A stretch of 64,000 bases of DNA from Terribacillus sp. FSL K6-0262. GTDB lineage: Bacteria; Bacillota; Bacilli; Bacillales; Amphibacillaceae. The stretch spans positions 2,147,001 to 2,211,000 of the forward strand of contig NZ_CP150277.1 in NCBI RefSeq assembly GCF_037977385.1, given 5' to 3'. Under the pieces are notes generated by a model. That model worked only from the letters and a program-made list of their open reading frames with translations. It was not told the DNA's origin and did not search any database. A program made the translations under genes and the position numbers. Below, piece by piece: positions 24,209-32,554 of this stretch; position 1 is the first letter of the stretch, and each line of letters begins with the position of its first letter.

Positions 24209-25000
24209 ATGGATAAATCATCAATCATTGGTGTCATATTGGGCTTAGTTGCTGTCGGAGTCGGTATGGTATTGAAAGGCGTAAGTCCAACCGCTCTTAT
24301 CAATCCTGCGGCCATACTGATCATCATAGTCGGTACAGCGGCCTCGGTTACTTTGGCATTTCCGGGAAATGAATTGAAACGATTCCCGAAACTGCTGGGC
24401 GTAGTTTTTAAGAATAAGCAGGAGTTCGACACAAAAGAGCTTGTACGTATGTTCTCGGAATGGTCGCAGATCAGTCGGAAGGAAGGACTGCTGGCACTGG
24501 AGAATAGCGCTCGTGATGTAGAAGATGACTTTTTGCGTAATGGACTGAGCATGGCTGTCGATGGAGAATCACCGGAATATATCCGCAATGTGCTGAATGA
24601 AGAAGTCGATGCGCTGGAGGAGCGGCATGCAATTGGTGCTGCTATCTTCACACAGGCCGGTACCTATGCACCTTCACTGGGGGTTTTGGGAGCCGTTATC
24701 GGTCTTATTGCGGCCCTTGGGGATATTTCGGATATCGATAAGCTGAGTCATGCAATTGCCGCTGCTTTTGTTGCGACCCTGATGGGGATTTTCACCGGAT
24801 ATGTCATCTGCCACCCGATCGCCAACAAACTGAAGCGCAAGACCCAGCAGGAAGTGCAGCATAAGCTGCTGATGATAGAAGGTATCCTCTCCATATTGGA
24901 AGGGGAGACGCCGCGCATGCTGGAACAAAAACTTCTGGCGTACTTGCCTGGCAAGGAAAAAGCTGAATTCGCCGAAGCCGAAGAGGAAGTGGCAGTATGA
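24209..25000 (+). CDS. motA: flagellar motor stator protein MotA
   Basis: A 263-residue protein with four membrane helices (two N-terminal, two near the middle: GVLGAVIGLIAALGDI, ATLMGIFTGYVI) and a large cytoplasmic loop. It has the MotA signature AAAFVATLMGIFTGY and a Pro-containing channel helix. With MotB it forms the proton-driven stator that turns the flagellum. GGAG precedes the ATG. It overlaps motB by four bases and follows a SigD-like promoter. Confidence 0.93.
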   Translation: MDKSSIIGVILGLVAVGVGMVLKGVSPTALINPAAILIIIVGTAASVTLAFPGNELKRFPKLLGVVFKNKQEFDTKELVRMFSEWSQISRKEGLLALENSARDVEDDFLRNGLSMAVDGESPEYIRNVLNEEVDALEERHAIGAAIFTQAGTYAPSLGVLGAVIGLIAALGDISDIDKLSHAIAAAFVATLMGIFTGYVICHPIANKLKRKTQQEVQHKLLMIEGILSILEGETPRMLEQKLLAYLPGKEKAEFAEAEEEVAV

Positions 25001-25800
25001 GCCGTAAGCGCAAGCGCAAAAAGCATGAAGAACATGTGGATGAATCCTGGCTGCTTCCGTATGCCGATCTTCTGACCCTGCTGCTGGCGCTGTTCATCGT
25101 CCTTTTTGCAAGCAGCTCGATTGATGCGCAGAAGTTCAATCAGATTTCTGATACTTTCAGCAGTATCGTTCATGGCGGTGAAGGGTTATTGGATTCCAAT
25201 ACGAACATGACACCGGAAAATGAAACGAGCTCTGCTGTGAGCGATCAAAATGATGAGGAAGAAAAGAAAGAAGCTGCGGAGGATACAGAAAAAGAGAAGG
25301 ATAGCGAAGCTGACTTGGAAGCAGCGGAGAGGGAAGAACTGAAGAAAATCCAGAAGAAAATCGAGACCTATATCGAGGATAAGGATCTTAGTGATAAGTT
25401 CTCGACCGATTTGACGGACGAGGGCTTGCTGCTGACGATCAATGATAATGTCCTGTTCAACTCCGGAAGCAGCGAGGTCAGTGTCAAGGATGAGGAGATT
25501 GCAAAAGAGATTTCCGACTTACTTGTCATGGATCCGCCCCGGGAAGTGATCATCAGCGGACATACCGATAACGTACCGATCAGCACGTCATCGTATAACT
25601 CCAACTGGGAGCTCAGCGTGATGAGGTCTGTCAACTTCATGAAGCTGGTATTGGAGAATGATAAGCTTGATCCGCGCTGGTTCAGCGCCAAAGGGTACGG
25701 AGAGTACAAGCCGATAGCATCGAATGATACAGCAGAAGGCAGGGAGAAGAACCGCCGAGTCGAAGTCTTGATTCTGCCGAGAACTGCTAAAACCGAATGA
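24997..25800 (+). CDS. motB: flagellar motor protein MotB
   Basis: This 267-residue stator component has a basic N-terminus and one membrane helix containing the essential Asp in SWLLPYADLLTLLLALFIVLF. A long Glu/Asp/Lys-rich linker (about 70-110) follows, then an OmpA-like peptidoglycan-binding domain (SGHTDNVPIS, NRRVEVLI). The helix sequence matches the proton-type MotB rather than the sodium-type MotS. It overlaps the motA stop; a terminator follows. Confidence 0.93.
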   Translation: MSRKRKRKKHEEHVDESWLLPYADLLTLLLALFIVLFASSSIDAQKFNQISDTFSSIVHGGEGLLDSNTNMTPENETSSAVSDQNDEEEKKEAAEDTEKEKDSEADLEAAEREELKKIQKKIETYIEDKDLSDKFSTDLTDEGLLLTINDNVLFNSGSSEVSVKDEEIAKEISDLLVMDPPREVIISGHTDNVPISTSSYNSNWELSVMRSVNFMKLVLENDKLDPRWFSAKGYGEYKPIASNDTAEGREKNRRVEVLILPRTAKTE

Positions 25801-25826
25801 CAGCCCGTATAGGGCTGTCGTTTTTT
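25799..25826 (+). terminator. terminator of motAB
   Basis: Stem ACAGCCC / GGGCTGT with a 5-base loop, then a T6 run. Confidence 0.85.
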
Positions 25827-25933
25827 ATGGATGAAATGAAACTGCTTACAAAAGAATAGGGAAATAAGGTAGGATTGAGTTAGGGGAATTTGTGAAATAC
25901 TAGCTATAAGCAGGAAAGAACGGAGGAAAAAGC

Positions 25934-26740
25934 ATGATTACAAAAGAAACGCTACCAGAGCCGGTGGCTGCTGCATCCGAGCGCAGCCGCCAACAGGACG
26001 ATGAACGGATTGACGTTTGTCCTGCAGTCTGCAAGGACAGCCAGATACCAATCCATTATTATTTCACGTTCATGCCAAGCAACGAGCATTTGCTTGTAGC
26101 AGAGGACGGCAGGATACCTGCACAGGACGAAGTGGAAGAACTGGCAGCCCGTTATTATCGGTATATGACCAGCGTCCAGATGATACGGAGACTGACTTCC
26201 GATAATGGCGTCAAATTGACGGATAATCGCTATCACTCTTTTCGTCAGCTGCTGGAGGCTGTTGAAAAGAACGTCATGCATCTGGCAACGGATATCATTC
26301 AGCAAGCATTTGCCAGATTCTTTGAGCTTCTGGATACGATTCGGCAGGAACAGCAGACCATATTGAAGCATACAGCCGAAGCGGAAAAACTGCTGGATGA
26401 GACGATCGGCAAGGGTACATTCACGACGGCAGAACAAGAATTGATGGAACAGCATCTAAACAAAGTCGTACAGGCGCAGTATGCGATTGCGCAGAAGAAA
26501 GAGGAGACGACAGCAAGCCAGGCAGAAGTATTTGAATTCTTCAAAGAAGAGATGTGGCTTGATCTCAAACTGATGTTTTATTATGTAAGGCTGCGGGTCC
26601 TGAAAAGGGAGCTATGGAGCGATGAAGAGGCGTACATGCAAAATCCTGGCCATGCGGCATTGCTGCCGGATGGCCAGGATGAGCAATTCAAGGCATTCAT
26701 CAAACAAAAATTGCGTAATGAAAAGAAAATATTAGCCTAG
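25934..26740 (+). CDS. uncharacterised cytoplasmic helical protein (268 aa)
   Basis: I do not recognise a family. There is no signal peptide or membrane segment. Residues about 25-50 contain two cysteines and IPIHYYFTFMPS; about 65-130 are mixed helices; about 130-200 look like a coiled coil (repeated E/K/Q with leucines: EQQTILKHTAEAEKLLDE, then AQKKEETTASQ); the C-terminal third is aromatic and basic. A good GGAGG precedes the ATG at 25934. The 3' end overlaps the convergent histidinol-phosphatase gene by nine bases. Its place after motAB may be incidental because a terminator intervenes. Confidence 0.75.
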   Translation: MITKETLPEPVAAASERSRQQDDERIDVCPAVCKDSQIPIHYYFTFMPSNEHLLVAEDGRIPAQDEVEELAARYYRYMTSVQMIRRLTSDNGVKLTDNRYHSFRQLLEAVEKNVMHLATDIIQQAFARFFELLDTIRQEQQTILKHTAEAEKLLDETIGKGTFTTAEQELMEQHLNKVVQAQYAIAQKKEETTASQAEVFEFFKEEMWLDLKLMFYYVRLRVLKRELWSDEEAYMQNPGHAALLPDGQDEQFKAFIKQKLRNEKKILA

Positions 26741-27523
26741 AGATACAGCTTTTGGCTCGCGTTTATCAAACTGATATATATGGGTGAAACCGCATTGCTT
26801 CGCTATTTGCTGTGCCTCTTTTATACCGGCGCCGACTGTCTCGGCCTTATGGGAATCGGAGCCAAGTGTCAGGATCTGTCCGCCTAAATCACGGTAAAGC
26901 GATACAATTTGCGGTGTCGGAAGAGCTTCTCCAAGGGTACTCCGGAGGCCCGATGTGTTGATTTCGATACCGATACCGCGCTGTATCGCTTTTTCCAATA
27001 TAGCGGCAATCTGGTCCTTATACTGCTCAAATACATAAACCTCATGCCCTTCCTGGACAGCATACCGCTTCATCAAATCGATATGTGCGAGTACGTCGAT
27101 ATCCGCATCAGAAACAAGCTTGTACATTTCCGCGAAGTAGTCATCATAGAAGGTATCCCGATTCGCACGCAAATGCAGCCTCAGTTTTTGGTTGTTGATA
27201 TTATGCACAGACCCCATGATGAAATCAAATGGAATGGGGCTAAGCTCTTTCTCGTATACATCCATCATCAAATGCGGCTCGCATAATTCAATCCCCATCT
27301 TGATGGTCAATTGATCACCGTAGGATTCCTGGGAATCCCTGATATCCTGCTGATATTTAGCGAAATCCATATGCCCGTAGGTCGGTGCATCCGGATTTAC
27401 GGAAAAATGCTCGGTGAAACAAATTTCTTTGATTCCCTTGCTGATCGCCTGTTCGCACACATCCTGCATGACAGCTTTGGAATCGATTGAGTTATTCGTG
27501 TGATGATGGTAATCCATATACAT
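26732..27523 (-). CDS. PHP-family histidinol-phosphatase (HisJ-like)
   Basis: A 263-residue PHP-domain phosphoesterase: N-terminal metal motif DYHHHTNNSID, FTEHF, GIELCEPH, GSVHNI, AHIDLMKR and the closing GSDSHKAE. These are the metal-binding segments of HisJ/YtvP-type histidinol phosphatases, which make histidinol in histidine synthesis. No other his gene is present. I start at the Met at 27523, after AGAAGG; an in-frame ATG 33 bases earlier lies right beside a DnaA-box palindrome and lacks a ribosome site. Confidence 0.82.
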   Translation of the reverse strand: MYMDYHHHTNNSIDSKAVMQDVCEQAISKGIKEICFTEHFSVNPDAPTYGHMDFAKYQQDIRDSQESYGDQLTIKMGIELCEPHLMMDVYEKELSPIPFDFIMGSVHNINNQKLRLHLRANRDTFYDDYFAEMYKLVSDADIDVLAHIDLMKRYAVQEGHEVYVFEQYKDQIAAILEKAIQRGIGIEINTSGLRSTLGEALPTPQIVSLYRDLGGQILTLGSDSHKAETVGAGIKEAQQIAKQCGFTHIYQFDKREPKAVSLG

Positions 27524-27562
27524 ATCTCTAATCTGCCTTCTTTCCGTTTCGAACATATTAGG

Positions 27563-27580
27563 TTATCCACATGTGGATAA
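27563..27580. promoter_or_regulatory. perfect inverted pair of DnaA boxes
   Basis: TTATCCACA (27563-27571) is directly followed by TGTGGATAA (27572-27580): two consensus DnaA boxes back to back, extended by one matching base each side. It sits about 40 bases upstream of the histidinol-phosphatase start. Confidence 0.6.
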
Positions 27581-27647
27581 CAACCACGGAATAGTATAAC
27601 AAATTTATTGTATATATGCGATACCAATTATATGAAACAAGGCTCGA

Positions 27648-28580
27648 TTATGCTTTCATCAAGGAGAGGATATAAGAGAAGAAAGCATCATGATCCACAT
27701 CATGCACCAATTGGATTTCCTTCCCGTTTTTATCTTCATATGTACGTCCCTGCGAAGGGCCGTTAGCCTCGACGCTTACTCGGACAGCCTTTTTCTGCAC
27801 CAATGAACTGTTGCCTACAGAAGCTGTCGTAAGCACATCCCATAAATAATACGTCGAATTTGTCTCAAAGTGTACGAGCGGCGGTACGGCAGCATAGCTT
27901 TGACCGACGAAATCCACACCTTCATGCTTGCGGTTGCGTGCCCATTCTTCCCGGATATCCACAGTCAACGGTACTTGATTGGTGCTTTCCAGCGCTACCA
28001 TGTCAATTAGTATGTCACTTTTCCAAACGATGTCCATCGCTTCCGGATCCCAAAAAGCATTCCATTCTGCTGTTCCATCATGCTCTGGCTCTTCGACGTT
28101 TCCTGTCGGAAGCAATGTGCCGCCCATCCATACAAGCTTCTCGATATGCTGCACGATGGAGGGATCGATTTCCAAAGCACGAGCCAAGTCAGTAAGCGGT
28201 CCGATGAAGATAAGGGTTGTTTTCTCTTCCTGGGCTTTCAATTTATCTATCATATCCAGATGGGCTGGTTTCTCGGCAACCTTTGTACGAACTGGCAGAT
28301 GCTCGTTGAGAATCGGCAGGGCATCGACAAAAAAGGCGTGCATGCGCCAATCTTTCGGAAATGGGTTTTTGCCTCGTGAAGTAGATGCCGCAATCTCAAG
28401 TGTTTCGGCACTGCCAAAGCGATCATTGATTTTTCGGCTCGCCGACAGAGCAGGCTCCAAATAGCAGTCTGCCGGAATGACAGAACAGCCGATGAGGCGC
28501 ACATTCTCCATTTTCAATAAAAGATATAGTGAAATCAGATCGTCTACTCCGCCATCGTGATTCAAATAAACGTTTTTCAT
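27648..28580 (-). CDS. inosine-uridine type nucleoside hydrolase
   Basis: A 310-residue nucleoside hydrolase. The N-terminal calcium motif reads NHDGGVDDLISLYLLL (family DxDxxxDD with the first Asp shifted by the NHDGG variant). Also present are FIGPLTDLARAL, WMGGTLLPTGNVEEPEHDGTAEWNAFWDPEA (active-site loop) and a C-terminal HDVDHDAFF. It releases ribose from nucleosides. The start follows AAAGGGAG. Ribokinase (35566) and adenine deaminase (55271) in the window could process the products. Confidence 0.85.
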   Translation of the reverse strand: MKNVYLNHDGGVDDLISLYLLLKMENVRLIGCSVIPADCYLEPALSASRKINDRFGSAETLEIAASTSRGKNPFPKDWRMHAFFVDALPILNEHLPVRTKVAEKPAHLDMIDKLKAQEEKTTLIFIGPLTDLARALEIDPSIVQHIEKLVWMGGTLLPTGNVEEPEHDGTAEWNAFWDPEAMDIVWKSDILIDMVALESTNQVPLTVDIREEWARNRKHEGVDFVGQSYAAVPPLVHFETNSTYYLWDVLTTASVGNSSLVQKKAVRVSVEANGPSQGRTYEDKNGKEIQLVHDVDHDAFFSYILSLMKA

Positions 28581-28677
28581 TAGTATGACTCCCTTTCTTC
28601 TATGCTGTCTGACTTTCTTACTATATCATAGAAAGAGAGATTCAATTTTGAGTATTCGAAAAAAGGAGAGGATTTGG

Positions 28678-29622
28678 ATGAGGCTGGTAGCTTATAAAGT
28701 TGGCAAAGATCTTAATCCGTATCGGATCGGCAGCAGGGCAGAAGGACGTATCATCGATTTACAAGAAGCATACCGTCAGTATCTCCTGGCAGAGCAGGAG
28801 GCGGATTTGGCGATGACGGTCGAGAGTCTGCTTCCTGCCGATCCGAACGCTTTCTACAGCATGGGTCCCCATGCAATGAAACGTGCTTTTCGGGCAGAAG
28901 CATTTGCATTGGCGGAAGGACTGGAGGAAGTGCAGTACAGAGCGGAAGAAGTCAAGCTCGGACCTCCTGTACCCAAGCCTGGCAAGATTGTCTGTGTCGG
29001 TTTGAATTATCGGGATCATATCGAGGAAATGGGGCGTGAGCTGCCGGAATATCCGGTACTTTTCGGAAAGTTCTCCAATGCCGTCTGTGCACATGAACAA
29101 GGTGTATATCATTCGAAGCTGACTGAAAAGCTTGACTATGAAGGGGAGCTTGCTGTCATCATCGGAAGAAGGGCGCAAGAAGTACCGGAAAGCGAGGCGC
29201 TGGACTACATAGCGGGATATACGGTTGCCAATGATGTATCGGCCCGGGACCTGCAGCGGCGCACTCCGCAATTCCTGCAAGGGAAAACACTGGATCGCAG
29301 TGCGCCGATGGGTCCGCATCTAGTCACTGCCGATGAAATAGAGGATGTATCCAGCCTCTCGATACGGACATTCGTCAATGGGGAAAAACGACAGGATTCC
29401 AATACGAAGCACCTCATCTTCCCGGTTCCGCACTTAGTGTCCTTTATCTCGGGCATCATGACATTGGAGCCTGGGGATGTAATCATGACAGGAACGCCGA
29501 ATGGTGTCGGATTCGCCATGGACCCTCCGCAATTCTTAAAAGAGGGAGACGTTGTCGAAATCGAAATCGAGGGAATTGGTCAGCTGCGGAATACCATCAT
29601 TCCGAAGCCTTCCCGGCCTTAA
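28678..29622 (+). CDS. fumarylacetoacetate hydrolase family protein
   Basis: A 314-residue FAH-fold enzyme: a variable N-terminal domain (about 1-95), then KIVCVGLNYRDHIEEMG, LDYEGELAVIIG (metal Glu pair), NDVSARDLQ, GKTLDRSAPMGP and the final DVIMTGTPNGVGFAM. The family includes acylpyruvases, oxaloacetate decarboxylases (YisK-like) and isomerases of aromatic degradation. The substrate cannot be assigned. ATG 28678 has AAAGGAGAG upstream; longer frames upstream lack a site. Confidence 0.82.
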   Translation: MRLVAYKVGKDLNPYRIGSRAEGRIIDLQEAYRQYLLAEQEADLAMTVESLLPADPNAFYSMGPHAMKRAFRAEAFALAEGLEEVQYRAEEVKLGPPVPKPGKIVCVGLNYRDHIEEMGRELPEYPVLFGKFSNAVCAHEQGVYHSKLTEKLDYEGELAVIIGRRAQEVPESEALDYIAGYTVANDVSARDLQRRTPQFLQGKTLDRSAPMGPHLVTADEIEDVSSLSIRTFVNGEKRQDSNTKHLIFPVPHLVSFISGIMTLEPGDVIMTGTPNGVGFAMDPPQFLKEGDVVEIEIEGIGQLRNTIIPKPSRP

Positions 29623-29624
29623 TG

Positions 29625-29661
29625 AAAAAAGACAGCCCTGCATGCGGGAGCTGTCTTTTTT
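29625..29661. terminator. bidirectional terminator
   Basis: Stem AAAAAAGACAGC / GCTGTCTTTTTT with an inner stem-loop. It serves the FAH gene and the convergent HPr-like gene. Confidence 0.85.
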
Positions 29662-29666
29662 CGGTA

Positions 29667-29921
29667 TTATTTATTACTGATTTCCACAGGCAGACCGTTA
29701 CTTAAAAATACATCCCGCATCGCCTTTTTTGCCTCCTCGGCGTCTTCACCATATATCTCCAAGCGGAAGAAATCTGACGTCAGTACACTATTGGACAGCC
29801 CCAGCATACTTTTGGCATCTACCACTTTATTATCCATCACTAGTACAATGCTTGATTTAAACTGATTCGCAGTCTGATTGATATCTACTGCAGCATGGAT
29901 GAGTGTTTTTTTCGATCGCAT
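29667..29921 (-). CDS. degenerate HPr/Crh-like protein lacking the active-site loop
   Basis: An 84-residue HPr-fold protein. From residue 15 on it aligns well with Crh/HPr: QTANQFKSSIVLVMDNK, then DAKSMLGLSNS (aligning with the NAKSIMGLMSL segment holding regulatory Ser46), then IYGEDAEEAKKAM. Upstream of this it is about seven residues shorter than Crh, and the HARPA/QARPA loop with His15 is missing. It cannot be phosphorylated on His15 but keeps the Ser46 position (Ser37 here), suggesting regulation by HPr kinase or a purely structural role. A perfect cre site lies in its promoter region. Confidence 0.7.
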   Translation of the reverse strand: MRSKKTLIHAAVDINQTANQFKSSIVLVMDNKVVDAKSMLGLSNSVLTSDFFRLEIYGEDAEEAKKAMRDVFLSNGLPVEISNK

Positions 29922-29997
29922 AGGCCCATTCTCCTTTATCTAGCAATTTGCCATACCAAATTTTACAGCAGCAGCAGAAAAGTGCAAGCGTTATATA

Positions 29998-30054
29998 TGA
30001 TAACGCTTACAATATTGCTTGGTAGCAGTATAACATATTGCATGGCAAGTGCAA
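29998..30054 (-). promoter_or_regulatory. promoter and cre site of the HPr-like gene
   Basis: On the minus strand: -35 TTGCAC (30054-30049), 16-base spacer, -10 TATACT (30032-30027), then a perfect cre TGTAAGCGTTATCA (30011-29998) just downstream of the expected start, a position suited to CcpA repression. AAGCGTTAT/ATAACGCTT (29986-30008) is also a perfect inverted repeat. Bases 30055-30196 show nothing I can name. Confidence 0.6.
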
Positions 30055-30196
30055 TGATTTTAAGGAGAAACTGCCCTTTCCATCAAAACTGAAATATCTT
30101 TTCCTCTGATGGAAACTACCAGATGGCTATGAGAACATCATTTGAAGTCTGGAAGGATTGCAGGAAGGGTGCACAGGTTAAATTTTCATCTTACCC

Positions 30197-30226
30197 ATTG
30201 AATAAAAATGCACACTAAAGTATAAT
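30197..30226 (+). promoter_or_regulatory. argC promoter with ARG box
   Basis: -35 TTGAAT (30198-30203), 17-base spacer, -10 TATAAT (30221-30226). TTGAATAAAAATGCAC (30198-30213) resembles the Bacillus ARG box CATGAATAAAAATTCA, placing an ArgR/AhrC site over the -35. Confidence 0.7.
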
Positions 30227-30265
30227 TACTAACTAATTCATACTTGTTCACAGGAGGTTACATTC

Positions 30266-31303
30266 GTGAAAGTCGCAATAATTGGCGGTACAGGTTATGG
30301 AGCGGTGGAATTGCTTCGGCTTTTACATATACATCCATATGCAGAAGTGAAGGCAATCATCTCCCATTCCAGTGCGGGTAAATCATTGACGGAATTGTAT
30401 CCGCACACGGACGGTTTCATAAAAGGGAAAATGGAGGCATTTGATGTTGCAGCCCTGAAAGAGCAAGTGGACTTTGCATTCTTTGCGGCTCCGCCAGGGG
30501 TGAGCAGAGAGTTGCTCCCGCAGCTGGTCGAGGCGGGTATCCGCTGTGTGGATTTGGCGGGGGATTTCCGGTTGAAGGACCCTGCAGTTTACGAACAGTG
30601 GTATAAAGTGAAGCCAGCTTCACTGGCACTATTGGAAAAGGCCGTTTACGGATTGCCTGAATGGAATGAAAAAGAGATAGCGGAAGCGGACTTTGTAGCC
30701 AATCCTGGCTGTTATCCGACTGCGTCCTTGCTTGGTTTGTTGCCGGCTGTACATAATGGCCTGATCGATCCGGCATCTATCATCATCGATGCCAAGTCAG
30801 GTCTATCCGGAGCGGGAAAGTCCCCGAATGCCATCGCGCACTATAGTGAAATCAATGAAAATATGAAAGCTTATAAGCTAGGCGAGCATAAGCATATCCC
30901 TGAAATCGAACAGCTGTTGGCAGAAGCGGGTGGTTCGCAGCAGCCTGTCAGTTTTTCCACACAGCTGGTGCCGATGACCCGCGGAATCATGGCAACCATT
31001 TATGCCGATCTGCAAACGGAATCATCAGAGGAAGAATTATTGGAATCATATGAAATTTATTATGAAGCTCACCCATTTGTCCGAATCAGGCCTCAGGGCA
31101 CATGGCCGGCGACTAAGGAAGTGGCAACAAGTAATTTCTGTGATATCGGGTTGCACTTGGATAAACGGACAAATAGGCTGACTATCGTTTCAGTCATCGA
31201 CAATCTGGTAAAAGGAGCGGCAGGTCAGGCCATCCAGAACATGAATATCATGCAGGGCTGGGAGCAGACAACAGGTCTACGGATGCTGCCGGTTTATCCA
31301 TAA
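30266..31303 (+). CDS. argC: N-acetyl-gamma-glutamyl-phosphate reductase
   Basis: A 345-residue reductase: N-terminal NADP motif IIGGTGYGAVELLRLL, active-site cysteine in FVANPGCYPTASLLGLLP (about 150), SGLSGAGK, and the C-terminal RGIMATIYA and KGAAGQAIQNMNIMQG. It reduces N-acetylglutamyl phosphate to the semialdehyde, third step of arginine synthesis. The start follows CAGGAGG. First gene of argC-J-B-D, with an ARG box at the promoter. Confidence 0.96.
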   Translation: MKVAIIGGTGYGAVELLRLLHIHPYAEVKAIISHSSAGKSLTELYPHTDGFIKGKMEAFDVAALKEQVDFAFFAAPPGVSRELLPQLVEAGIRCVDLAGDFRLKDPAVYEQWYKVKPASLALLEKAVYGLPEWNEKEIAEADFVANPGCYPTASLLGLLPAVHNGLIDPASIIIDAKSGLSGAGKSPNAIAHYSEINENMKAYKLGEHKHIPEIEQLLAEAGGSQQPVSFSTQLVPMTRGIMATIYADLQTESSEEELLESYEIYYEAHPFVRIRPQGTWPATKEVATSNFCDIGLHLDKRTNRLTIVSVIDNLVKGAAGQAIQNMNIMQGWEQTTGLRMLPVYP

Positions 31304-31317
31304 AGGAGAGGGATCAA

Positions 31318-32541
31318 ATGATAAAGACAGAACAGGCGGACTACACAGTTATAGAAAACGGAACGATCACAAGCCCGGCTGGCTTCCAGGCAGGTGGTGT
31401 CGCCATCGGCATCCGCAAGCATAACAAACTGGATCTGGGGTGGGTCTCTTCGGAATCTCCAGCAGCTGCTGCGGGAGTATATACGTTGAATGCTTTTCGG
31501 GCAGCTCCGCTTCTTGTGACGGAGGAAAGCATCGGTTTCGAGGGCAAACTGCAGGGGATTGTGGTCAATAGCGGGATTGCCAATGCTTGTACAGGAGAAG
31601 AAGGCTTGGCGAATGCTTATGCGATGCGTAAAGCTTTTGCTGAGAAGCTCGGGATTCAAACCCAGCATGCGGCGGTAGCATCGACTGGGTTGATTGGTGT
31701 CCAGCTGCCGATGGATAAAGTGATGTCGGGTATCCATGCGATAAAAGGGGCCGGCAAGGCAGATGAATTCGCCACAGCCATCCTGACGACGGATACATGC
31801 ACAAAGCAGATTGCTGTCAGCGTGGAAATAGATGGCATGCCGATCACCATCGGCGGGGCTGCCAAAGGATCAGGCATGATTCATCCAAATATGGCGACGA
31901 TGCTGGCGTTCGTGACGACGGATGCCGCTATTCCAAGTGATACGCTGGAACAGCTGCTGAAAAAAACGACGGATGGATCCTATAATATGATCACGGTTGA
32001 TGGAGATACGAGCACGAACGATATGGTGCTTGCACTGGCAAACGGAAAAGCAGGCAATAAAGAGCTGACCCCGTCACATCCAGAATGGGAGAAATTTTCC
32101 GCGGCCTTCCAATATGTCTCGCAAGAATTAGCAAAGAAAATCGCTCGTGATGGAGAAGGAGCCACGAAGCTCGTCGAGGTTCGTGTACAGAATGCCAAAT
32201 CCGAAGCAGAGGCGAGAAAGATAGGCAAGGCAGTCGTCGCCTCCAGCCTGGTGAAAGCAGCAGTATATGGAGCTGATCCGAATTGGGGCCGTATCATTAC
32301 GGCAGCAGGATACAGCGGTGCCTCCTTCTCCCCTGATAAGATCTCGGTTTGGCTTGGAGATAGCGTGGTCGTCCAGAACGGCAGTCCCGTGGTGTTCGAT
32401 GAAGCAGAAGCTAGCAAACACTTGAAACAGGAAACGGTCCTGATCACGATCGATCTGCAGGATGGAGATGGGGAAGCGACTGCCTGGGGCTGTGATTTGT
32501 CATACGATTATGTCAAAATCAATGCTTCCTATCGGACGTAA
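31318..32541 (+). CDS. argJ: bifunctional ornithine acetyltransferase / N-acetylglutamate synthase
   Basis: A 407-residue ArgJ. The autoproteolytic site is in KGSGMIHPNMATML, with cleavage before the Thr (about 195), giving two subunits. DGDTSTNDM and the C-terminal CDLSYDYVKINASYRT are typical. It transfers the acetyl group from N-acetylornithine to glutamate, making the pathway cyclic. It starts 14 bases after argC, with AAAGGAGAGG upstream. Confidence 0.96.
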   Translation: MIKTEQADYTVIENGTITSPAGFQAGGVAIGIRKHNKLDLGWVSSESPAAAAGVYTLNAFRAAPLLVTEESIGFEGKLQGIVVNSGIANACTGEEGLANAYAMRKAFAEKLGIQTQHAAVASTGLIGVQLPMDKVMSGIHAIKGAGKADEFATAILTTDTCTKQIAVSVEIDGMPITIGGAAKGSGMIHPNMATMLAFVTTDAAIPSDTLEQLLKKTTDGSYNMITVDGDTSTNDMVLALANGKAGNKELTPSHPEWEKFSAAFQYVSQELAKKIARDGEGATKLVEVRVQNAKSEAEARKIGKAVVASSLVKAAVYGADPNWGRIITAAGYSGASFSPDKISVWLGDSVVVQNGSPVVFDEAEASKHLKQETVLITIDLQDGDGEATAWGCDLSYDYVKINASYRT

Positions 32542-32554
32542 AGGGGGAGGCTGG

